Origin: Blastomyces gilchristii SLH14081
Taxonomy: Eukaryota; Ascomycota; Eurotiomycetes; Onygenales; Ajellomycetaceae
Direction: 5' to 3'
DNA: 64,000 nucleotides
Assembly (NCBI RefSeq): GCF_000003855.2
Contig: NW_003101681.1
Location: forward strand, 2,673,893 to 2,737,892
The translations under genes and the position numbers were made by a program. Positions 34,950 to 44,135 of the stretch are shown here, piece by piece. The notes beneath the pieces are model-generated. The model ran no database searches. It worked only from the letters and a program-made list of their open reading frames with translations, and was not told the origin of the DNA. Position 1 is the first letter of the stretch. The number at the start of each line of letters is the position of its first letter.

Positions 34950-35714
34950 ATGTCATCTCTCTTTAAATATTCTGCAGTTCTGCAGATCATCAAGGCGCGT
35001 GAGCACTATCACAGATTAAAGAGAGAGAAGAAGAAGGTATTCAAGCATAGAGAGACAGATTACAAGACATGTTATAATGCCTTGAAGAGACTCTGTAAGA
35101 GAGTAGAATAATAATGATTTTAAGTAACACTTCTGATAGATTTAGACTGAACTAAGTATAGAAATAATGCAGATGACACTGTCTGTGAGAGATTGAAAAA
35201 GAAGACAGTGAAGAGTCTCATACAGCAGTAGTAAGATCAGAAGAAGTTCTGAGAATGATTTTGAGATCAAGATAAAGAGAGAGAGAGAGAAGAAGAGTGT
35301 TACTATAAATAAGTAGTAATAGAAGAAGATTGAGAAGATATTGAAGTAGAAGACAAAGAAGTCAAAACTGATAAGTTTTTTATTAAGAGATAATGATTTT
35401 TAATAATACTTCTGTTCTCTAATTGATTAGCAGAAGCTGACAGAGAAGGGGATTGAGATCTTGTTCAGATCTCAAATGCACTTCATGATTCAGAATATTG
35501 AGAAGATAGTTCTGCTCTCTGAGTATGTCAATCTGCTTATCACTGAGATGGAACCTGAGACAGCAGATCAGAAAATACAGGATTTTGAGATGCAGATTGA
35601 CCTGGCTGAGAGAAAGCAGTGAGAACTCTTCTCTGAGAAGGCAGCAGAGAGAGATTTTGAGATGATTATCATCTCAGATAAGAAGAAGAAGAAGAAGAAT
35701 GAGAATGAGAAGTA
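34950..35714 (+). pseudogene. hAT copy 2: accessory Lys-rich coiled-coil reading frame
   Basis: ATG at 34950 (MSSLFKYSAVLQIIKAREH). Basic helical stretch HRLKREKKKVFKHRETDYKT up to about 35109, then a probable intron, a middle block (ERLKKKTVKSL..., KREREKKSVTINK), a second probable intron ending near 35430, and a C-terminal block LTEKGIEILFRSQMHFMIQ to SDKKKKKKNENEK and TAA at 35714. The last block has only one stop (a TGG-type codon) in about 95 codons. The predicted protein is roughly 250 residues, charged, probably helical, unrelated to the transposase by motif. Function unknown. Confidence 0.6.
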
Positions 35715-36229
35715 AATTATGAAGAATGATAAGAAGAATGAGAAAGAGAAGAAAGATAATAAGTAGAAAAAGTTTTTTTCTTTTTATATTAATTAGTTAT
35801 AAGTTTGTAACTATTAGTTAATAATTGAAATTAATTTTGAGTTTTTAAAAATTATTGTACAAGTTGTAATCAATTATCAATATCAGGAATAATATATATA
35901 TATATATTCAACTATCATGTCACTATAATATATAAGTATCAACATTTTTTCAACATTGATATTCATAATATTAATATATTTTTAATGATATTATCTGATA
36001 ATATAATTTGATAACACTCTCTTTCATAATATTAATATATTTCAAGAAATATGATAGAGATTAATCAAGATTATTTATTTACTTTTATACATCAATGATA
36101 TTCAATCTGAGTTAGTACTAAAATTATAACTAAGCTAAGAAAGAAGATTATTTTCTCTTATATTAATTCTTCTTACATATATCAGTGATCAGTTATTAAA
36201 AATAAATTATTATCTTTCTCAAATTATTA

Positions 36230-38650
36230 TCATGTCTTCTGAATTCACTTCTTTTACTTCTTTTACTTCTATTGAAGATTCATAAACTCTTTAAGAAATT
36301 ACTGTGAATTACAAAGTCTATATTGTTTACAATTCAACACAGAATACTCTCTTTTAATTATAATAAATGATTACTTTATTCTTCATATCTGATTTCAGGT
36401 CATGAAATTTATGAAAAACTTAACACAAACACTGAGATGAACTATGAAATAATTATTAATAGATTATATTATAGATTACTGAAAAGTTATCTCTCTACTG
36501 CAATTACTGCAACTTCATTCAGAAATATTCATTATAAACTGATTATAGCTCTGAAGAAATTTTCTGACATCTGAAGTTATCAGAATGCAGATAATAAAAG
36601 AAAAATAATCAGAAAATTACTACTGAGCTGATAAGTTACTTTATCAGATAATAATTTTTAATAATACTAACTTTCTAATTTGAAGAAAATCATGTGAAAA
36701 TAATTATATATTAGTACTCTGATTTTATAACTCTCATCTGATAACTTCTATGAATAATTACTTTATATATATATATCTCTGAATCTTTCTCTTCAATCAA
36801 TTGAAAACTCTGAATTTCAAACACTTCTTCAAATACTTAATTCAAATCTTCATATTTTATATCAATTCTGTCTTCAGTTCAATCTTAAGATACACTACAA
36901 AGTTAATATATAATATCTAGAATCAGAGTTGAAGAATCATTGAAGAGTATCTCTTATAGTAAATGTATAAACTAGTATAAATAATCTTACATTTATGAGA
37001 GTTATATGTTATTATATTGATAAGAACTGAACTTATTAAGAGATATTAATTGAATTTAAATCATTAATTAGTAGTTATACTGAGAATTATATAATAGAGA
37101 TATTAATAACTGTGATTAAAAATAACTATTAAGATATTAGTCTCAGTCTTCTTATAATTACAACTGATAATGCTGTGAATAACTATACTATGATAAACAG
37201 CTTGAAGCAAAAATTGACTTTGTATTTCTGAAATAATAAACAAGATCATATCTTTTATATTATTTATGTGATTTAACTTATAATATAAACACTGATAAAG
37301 AATCTTAACATTGAGATGAAGAATAATAAGATGACTGATTCTTGAGATGAGAATGAGATGAAAGTGATTACTCAAGTAACTTTTATATTTACTTTATAAA
37401 AGATAATATTTTTTAATAATACTTTTTAATATTACTTTTTAATAATATTTTTTAATAATACTACTGTTAATTTTGAATAGATTGATTAATAATTTAAATA
37501 TCACAGATTTAAAACATTGTTAATATAATTTATATCTTCTCTAAATAATAATAATAATTTCATGATATTCAATAAATAAATAAATCAGTCACATCACTGA
37601 ATATAATACAGAATGTTAGAATATAGTAAAGTTTAATATATAAGATAACTATTCAGACTCTTCAATTATATCAGATAATTGATTATTAAGTGTAATACTC
37701 TAATTAGAAAAAGATTCAGATATTGAAACTTTCTGATATAAAGTAAACTCAGTTGAAATATGTGATTGATTTACTGTTTCAGTTTTATAAGATAATAAAG
37801 ATAGTCTCAATCACTTATATACTAATACTGCAGTCAGTCTGATGAGTGTATAACAGTTTATTTACTTATCTTAAGAAGCAGTTGAATCACTTAAAAAGAA
37901 ATTCAGTCTGAAATAATACTATAGTGCAGGCTATTATTACTGTAAGAAATAAACTGATATATTATTACAGTAAAACTGAACAATCTTTTACAGAGTACTA
38001 TACTATAGCAGCTTTACTAGATTTCTTCTATTAAGTTAATATCTACACTTCTCAAGATTAAACAGAGAAGAAATGAGACTTATATATTAAATTAGCCTGA
38101 GACTACTATAATATCAACTATCAGAGATTTGAATAAGCAGATGTTTGAGATATAAAGACAGTGAAATATAATTTTTTAATAAGTAATAATCTTTGATAAC
38201 ACTTTATATCTCATAGAACTATAATACTAACTTTGAAATAGAACTTATATACATTGATTATAACTGAAAATCAGATAAAACTATATACTTATAAAACTGA
38301 ATTTAACTGCTATTTTCAAGATAATCTGATAAATTTACACATCAAATCAATTCTAGAGTTATAAAAAATTATTAAGAGTATATATTCAACTGTTGCACTG
38401 ATAATACATGATATTCTGACAATTTTATTGATAGAGATGAGAATGAAGTGAAAGTTTAACTCAAGTTGAGATATTTATTACTATCACTGAGAACAATTAT
38501 AAGAAGAAATAATCAAGAAACTCATGATTATAAAACATGAAATTATCAGATAGTTTAATATCTCTGATCACAGTATATCAGAGAAGTGTAGTTTTCATGA
38601 GAAAGTAAAGAATAAACTTGTATAAGAATGTATTTAGTTGTTTCATGAGT
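36230..38650 (+). pseudogene. hAT copy 2: transposase remnant
   Basis: A start is likely at 36232 (MSSEFTSFTSFTSIEDS). The hAT catalytic-region motif TTDNAVNNYTMINSLKQK is at about 37158-37212, followed by helices and DSxDENEMKVITQ to about 37375, matching the conserved DN(A)xNN...L block and acidic linker of hAT transposases. Downstream the frame is too decayed to place the dimerisation domain. Probable introns near 36645 and 37385 contain the repeated AT motif described in the findings. Confidence 0.6.
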
Positions 38651-38960
38651 ATTATCAATAATTATTACTAAATTCTGATTATATAAGTAATCACTGAATG
38701 AACTGAATGAGACTGATTTTAATCTTCAGTCTCAGTCTCATTCTGATTTTGAAAGAATGATCATCTTTCACAGTTTATTCTGAGAAATTACTCTCATTTC
38801 ACTGTTCTTGAATTAAATCTGGTCATTTTTCACACCATTTCTCTCAGAAATGGTCCATTTTCAGATTTTTTTGAGGCTTGGTCCTGGTGGGACTCACGCC
38901 AAGAAATGTATGGGACCAATGGGACCAAATGTGAAATTCATGGTCCCGCCGGCCAGTCTA

Positions 38961-38968
38961 GGCACTGC
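38961..38968. repeat. 8 bp TSD GGCACTGC, right copy (hAT copy 2)
   Basis: Identical to 25925-25932 and directly after the hAT right end. Confidence 0.92.
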
Positions 38969-39297
38969 TGAGGTATCACTCTGACTATTCTCACTCATGA
39001 AATGAGAGAAGGTATTCACTCATTGTCTATATAGAATAGCTAGATGCTGGCTTCTCATGAAAGAAGCCAGTGATTCATTTCTTTTGCTATAAAAGAAATA
39101 TACACAAGAGTTACTGCATGCCTCATACAATCTTCTTAGTATACTAAGTACCATATCTGTGATATCCTCGCAATAACCCTGTAGCCTACGAGCTCGCTAT
39201 TCAAGCAAGATAGTCAAGCCCACCCATACAGCTTCCCAAACAACTACCCCTACGTGACGCCGCCGACTAGCCACCGCTTCGGTTCCGCCACGTTACA
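38969..39297 (+). repeat. Gypsy A 3' LTR, right part (329 bp)
   Basis: Resumes at TGAGGTATCAC and ends CGTTACA. It is far less mutated than the same part of the 5' LTR (for example CCACCGCTTCGGTTCCGCC here). Confidence 0.92.
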
Positions 39298-39302
39298 CAG
39301 AT
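39298..39302. repeat. TSD CAGAT, right copy (gypsy A)
   Basis: Copy of 18451-18455; the copia LTR resumes after it. Confidence 0.9.
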
Positions 39303-39362
39303 CTTGATACAAATAAGATTCATATGTCTCCAACATATTCATCCGTGACACCCAATCCGACA
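39303..39362 (+). repeat. Copia 3' LTR, right part (60 bp)
   Basis: CTTGATACAAATAAG to CCGACA, matching 7039-7098. Together with 18248-18455 it makes 268 bp. Confidence 0.92.
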
Positions 39363-39367
39363 GGTAG
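39363..39367. repeat. TSD GGTAG, right copy (copia)
   Basis: Copy of 6826-6830, flanking the right end CCGACA. Confidence 0.9.
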
Positions 39368-40964
39368 GCAGCTAAATAAGCTCACGCAGGAGCAGGAGGG
39401 AAGTGTTCTCATCGTCGGCTAAATAGCTCTTTACAAACTAGTGACGTTTTCAGAAGCTCCCCTGTTGTCACCTCATCCATCTCTTGAATTCTAATGACAT
39501 CTGTGCGTACTAGCTTTGTTCCCGGCTGTTGGTTCCCTGTGATAAAGAGAATAAACCCGTTTTCGCTTTGCGGAACAAAAGATTTGAGTGCAGAAGAAGA
39601 AGAATCGCCAATCCCTGTCCACATATTCATGTCATCGGCATTGTAAAAAAATCAAGAGCCAAGGGTGGCTCTTTTGAGAGTTTAGATAATCTCTAACTTG
39701 CGATTTTACATCTGTAGATGTCACGGCCGGTAGTCCGCAACTTTTGCTGACGCTAATAAATCCCTGCTGGGCTGCTTCTGCACTGGTGGAGGCCATCCGA
39801 AAGACAGAGTAATCTAGGTTTCTATCTCGGACTTGAAATGCGACCTCGAGGGCGATCTGAGTCTTGCCTACCCCCTAGGCCTGGAATCGCCATTTTCCGC
39901 TTCCCACGCCTGCTTAGGATCGCATCCACTAAGCAAGAGACTTGTTCCTGGCGCCCAACAAATCCAGGATTTCAGTCAAAAGGCAGGGTCCAGCAGGACG
40001 TAGGCGGCGCTGGGACAGTAATATCACGGCTAACGGACACCACACTGAGGAATTTTTGCGTAAGCCGCGGCTACAAAAGCTGCATAGCCCTGCTACTGTT
40101 TATTCTTATGATAGTCGGAGTACCCGCATATCCCCCGGGGGACCAGACATGGTAGTTGATTCAATCAATCCGGCAGCTTCCATCTGGTAACATTAGATGT
40201 CATATTCTTTCGCGAAACGATCCCGTTTCTTTCCATCCTTTATCACCTTGTTCCCGGAGGCAATGAGTCCATAATGGATTCGAGGGTCGTCGGAAGCTCT
40301 TATGTCTCGCTGTATGATGTGTTCCTTTTTTACAGTTCGTGCAAGTTTCCGTTGCTTCAGGATGATCATAAGCTGCATCAAAAAGTACATCATGCTCCTA
40401 AGCAGGCTTTGAGTATATCGTCTTCACAGTTGTGCTGGTGTTTGATAGGATATTAGAGCACAAATTTGAGACTCCTAGGCTGTCGCCCAAAATTTCATCA
40501 CGCTTGAGCCTGGTGATTGCATTCAGGAAGACTTGTGGAGATTGGTTCATTGTCCCAGTTTGCTGAAACTTCCAATCATTGACTGCTTTCCCGAGGTCAT
40601 ATTGTATCACCCACCGAAAGTGCCAGCAGGTTTGCTAATCACAACATCCCCCAGCCCAGCCGGATATCCTAGCTCATACTTGGAGCTCATCCTCAAACCG
40701 AAACGGATATAATGAAACGTGGACCGCATTTGGGCAGTCACAGTGGCAAGCAGAGACAGTGTGCCATATACTCCGGATGGGGCAGGCAAACAATTACCAC
40801 ATTGTGGCCGGAGATATCCCAAGGGTGTATGAGTTGTAATCGCTATCGGATTTTGAGAGCTCGTGCTTATTACCGAGCATCGTCTTGACTACGGCTGCTT
40901 CCAGGGGACGAGCACAAACCGACGCAACGGTATAGGCATCGTGAGTCCTAGGCGAGGCAGACAT
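39363..40964 (-). pseudogene. NLR-like relic: PNP_UDP-type nucleoside phosphorylase domain plus NB-ARC
   Basis: Minus strand from an ATG at 40964 (MSASPRTHDAYTVASVC). The effector domain is a purine-nucleoside-phosphorylase fold: GHNVVIVCLP, TAQMRSTFHYIRFGLRM, LGDVVISKPAGTFGG, VIQYDLGKAV, and DPRIHYGLIASGNKVIKDG. NB-ARC follows: a degraded P-loop (IPGLGG.GKTQIALEVA near 39870), LDYSVFRMAST, the kinase-2-like NADDMNMW and RNBS-like SENGFILFITGNQQ and LVRTDVIRIQEMDE. At least five frame changes or stops occur (about 40810, 40398, 40193, 39870 in the P-loop, 39640). The gene is cut by the copia element at the LPLA motif. PNP-NB-ARC-TPR proteins belong to the fungal NLR repertoire for non-self recognition. 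Unlike the transposons, this relic is not depleted of CpG. Confidence 0.85.
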
Positions 40965-43097
40965 GGTTTCTCATTGCTGCATTTGAGCACTAGCAGTAGG
41001 ACGTCGGAGAGGCGTACTAGTTTTGAGAGATAACGGGAAATATCATATAACTATATAACGATATCTCTTCATTAATATTATTCCACACACCCTTGTCATT
41101 GTGAAGCCAACAAAGGGGCTATGGCAACACCCCGCACTTTCAGCATGCCGGCCTAATGCGCCTAAATGTTGTTTGTCAAGATGCGGGGGTTTTTTTTCGC
41201 GCCTCGCCTCCCCTGTAGCAGGGCAAGCCAGCTAGCCATTGCCTGTCAGGTCTGATGCAGAGGTCAGCATATGAAGTGTGCAGTTCACGCGTTCTCCTGA
41301 TAGGCTCTCCGGGCGATCTAAGGACAAAGCAGCAGGTTCAATTGTCCATCCTAGGTGAGGGTAGAGCAAGTTTCTAAATTCGAATGTTGGTTGATGGAGT
41401 TATATTTCAAGCTGGAATCTGATCCACCACGCTAAGGAGGCCTAACTAGTTAAAGCTTTAAGTATACCATGAAAATGAGCATCACCAAATTATAATGGAC
41501 CCATGTACGGAGTACTGTCACTACTGATGCGCGGATGCCTTTCTCAATAGTTTAGATAAACAGAGAGAGAGAGAGAGAGACAGAGAGTTATCTACTGTAT
41601 AAAAAGAATAAGCTTAATCTCATCACTTTTAACTCTATTCTACAGAGTAGTAGTTAGTAGTTATGAATGTTAATCAGCTCTTCAAAGAATCATAAGCTTC
41701 TTCATCGACACACTCATCCATCAACATCATACTAAATTTAAAAATTTAAAAGAGTGAAATTAACTTGCTATGACTTATTCTAGCTTCTCATCAGCTACAA
41801 CTATTTGTATGTGTGACCAGATGCATTTCAGTACCTAAGTTGTAAGAGCACAAATCAACACCACAACATATGAACACCTGAATGACTCAAAGAGAGGGAA
41901 AAAAGAGATAGAAAAGAGAGAGAGAGAGAGAGAGAGAATCATTATGTATAATTAATAAAGATCAATCTGAGAACTTGGATAAAAATTAGAAAATGAACGC
42001 CTTTCTGATGCAACTATCTACATCCATCATCCATCTGAGACCGACCGTTGCTCATAACGAAGGGACAATAAATAAAAATAAAAATAAAAAATGATCAGTT
42101 ACCACACACCACGCCTTTTTGTTGGAGAGGGAAAGAAAATTCGGTAAGACAGACAGACAGGAGAAAACCAGTTTTTCAACAAGGAAACCAATAAAAATGG
42201 AATTGGAAATAGAAATAGAAACGCTCCGGGTTCGATGCAAAATCCCAAATAGACAAGAAAAGCGATCCTGGCGGTTTCCATAGGTATATAAAAAGAGGAG
42301 GGGCATTTTTTTTTTTTTTTCTTGACATAGAAACGAACTGAAGAGGTATCATGACCACCAAAAATAAACGAGAGGTTCTGATCATATAATGGTTAAGAAG
42401 GTCCAGAGTAGAATTGGCGGGGTGCCGGGCCAAAATCATAACAAAGGGGAGGAAACATGCATGTATATTAAAATAAAGATTCAGTCGCACCACGGGAAAC
42501 CAGCCTCACAAAGACAGAGCCACCTTTTCCTAATCCTAAAACAAGTAAATAAACAACATCGAGCAGCGCTATCATTTGTTAAGCTCACGAATTTGGTCCA
42601 TGTATGCAATGTATGATCCGGGTCGATGGATGGCAGAAGAGAAGAGGTCGAAAAGCAAAAAGGACACCAAAATCTAAAAAGAAAAACGAAAAAAAAGGGG
42701 GGGATATAATTAAATGTGTTGCGGTGCATAGGGCGTCCATGACCGGTAAATACCAAAAGAATTGATAGAGACACAAGGCAATGCGGGTTGCATTGAAGTC
42801 CATTATTTCCCGCAATTCCATGGGATTGGCTTCATCTTAGGGCAGAACAGTGTATATTTCTATACTCCCATGCGGATACTCTTAGGAAGTTGCAGAGCTA
42901 AGCTAACATAATGTTACCAAGGTTGGCGGCAAGAGGAAGTGGAAGTACTGAGACAAAAGGTCTCACATCCTGTCGATCAATGCAGATATGGCGCCACTGA
43001 ATGGATTGTACTTTGGTTTTTTTTGTCGCCACTAGGGGTAGAAATGTACTGATCCCGGATTATGGACAAAAGTGGTGAAATCACTGGGAGTTAAAAA
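40965..43097. other. Intergenic 2.1 kb, two (GA)n microsatellites
   Basis: No coding region recognised. (GA)n runs lie at about 41562-41586 and 41913-41937. The part next to 43097 is the presumed 3' UTR of the RfeG-like gene. Frames on the minus strand at 42052-42821 are low-complexity and lack family similarity. Confidence 0.45.
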
Positions 43098-44135
43098 TCA
43101 ACGAGCCCTTCGGTCCCTAGCTGGGGGTGGTCCTGAGGAACGGTAGGATGAATCAGGGGGGTATCGCCCATCTACTATTGGAGCCCGGTGGTCAGGGAGA
43201 GTACTGGGCGGGAAACCCATACTGGTGGTAACAGCAGGTGGATATTCGGTCTCATTCTCATAGCCAGGTCCAGGATACCTTGGATTTGCTCTTGGATCAT
43301 TATTATATGCATGGTACGGGGCAGTACCCTCATATGTATATTCAGGACTGCTCGCTGGTGGTGGCTGTGAGTGAGCTGGGTACGATCCGCCAGCAGAAGC
43401 GTATGTGGAAGGAATTGCGCCATAAGTCGTTGGCTGGGAATATGCTGGTTGATAGGGTGCAGGCTGAGCTGAGCTATATGAAGCATGAGCTGGTGGGGGA
43501 TAGGTATCATATGGCTGGCCAGCAGCTGGTGGGTAGGCGGTAGGGCCAGTTCGCTGACGGCTTTCATGGGTGGCAGAAGTATCATATTGTGCTGAAATCC
43601 TGTTAGGATCTGTAGGCATCCCTGGGTCATGATTGTGACTACCTTGTGTAGAATACCCTTGATCCCGTCTCATAGCTATCTCGGCTCTCCACCGTGCCGA
43701 ATCTGCCTGTAGATCGGCAATCATCTCCTATCAAAAACAAACAAGAATGGTTAGCTACAGCAGAATTAAGAAGAATATTGCTCTCCAGCGGGAGACTCAT
43801 CACATGAAATGATGTATGAGAGGGGGATGATTTCATACTGGTGTCAAATTGCGATAACCACGAATGTAATAACCTTTGACGCCCTATACGATCTTGTCAG
43901 CATATCAATCATGACCAAAGGGCCCTGTCTCATCCGCAACTACGGACAAATACGTCGAGAGAACTTTTGGGAAAGAGACAGAGAAGGGAATCCGGACCTT
44001 GTATACGCCAGGTTTCACAAGAGCCTGATTTCCAAGGTACCGACAGATATCAGCCTGGATGACCTCGCGAGCAATGCCATTCTCTTCAATAAAATACTCG
44101 TTTTGTCGCTCCGGGGGATCATGAGGGCGCGACAT
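43098..44135 (-). CDS. RfeG-like putative transcription factor
   Basis: Exons on the minus strand: 44135-43998, 43883-43839 and 43727-43098. All phases are zero; total 813 nt, 270 residues. The N-terminal domain MSRPHDPPERQNEYFIEENG, then IAREVIQADICRYLGNQALVKPG, GVKGYYIRGYRNLTPEMIADLQADSARW, is conserved among Eurotiomycete proteins annotated as RfeG. The rest is disordered: Pro/Tyr/Ser-rich with many PPA, YSS, PxYxP repeats, ending PPPARDRRAR. It would be nuclear if the annotation holds. The middle exon is only 45 nt. The family name is from memory of Aspergillus annotations and its DNA binding is not evident from sequence. Confidence 0.75.

Larger units (their letters stand above)
25933..38960 (+). 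mobile_element. hAT DNA transposon, copy 2, inserted in gypsy A 3' LTR
   Basis: Termini TAGACTGACCG and CGGCCAGTCTA (inverted repeat of about 11 bp with one mismatch) and an 8 bp TSD. After subtracting gypsy B and its duplication the length is 5778 bp, against 5784 bp for copy 1. Plus-strand order: left end, poly-A tract, insertion point of gypsy B, trinucleotide repeat, accessory frame (34950-35714), transposase (about 36230-38650), right end. The right terminal 130 bp is almost unmutated (GGTCCCGCCGGCCAGTCTA), giving the best view of the original end. Confidence 0.9.
18456..39297 (+). mobile_element. Ty3/gypsy chromovirus A, inserted in the copia right LTR
   Basis: LTR ends are TGTCACAC...CGTTACA with 5 bp TSD CAGAT. 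Its own sequence is 18456-25932 plus 38969-39297, about 7.8 kb. Plus-strand order: 5' LTR, gag with a zinc knuckle, protease, RT, RNase H, integrase, chromodomain, a 1.8 kb unexplained region, 3' LTR. The 3' LTR is interrupted by hAT copy 2. Pol order (integrase last) and the chromodomain define it as a chromovirus. It is inactivated by C-to-T/G-to-A changes. Confidence 0.93.
6831..39362 (+). mobile_element. Ty1/copia LTR retrotransposon, host of the nested block
   Basis: Outermost element. The left LTR starts TGTCAGG and the right LTR ends CCGACA, flanked by GGTAG duplications. Its own sequence is 6831-9523, 15316-18455 and 39303-39362 (about 5.9 kb after removal of inserts), a normal copia size. 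It carries a hAT copy at 9524-15307 and gypsy A in its right LTR. Coding remnants run left to right and end with copia-type RNase H, so it is plus-strand. It is inactive: stop codons throughout from C-to-T/G-to-A changes. Confidence 0.93.

Noticed and set aside
6831..39362. AT-rich block as a centromere or as a giant Starship-type cargo element
   Set aside because: Each part is accounted for by LTR or hAT elements with their own TSDs. No tyrosine recombinase captain or cargo genes are seen, and one window cannot show a centromere.
42225..42250. GGTTCGATGC as a tRNA T-loop
   Set aside because: Lacks the conserved C after the loop and any matching stems.
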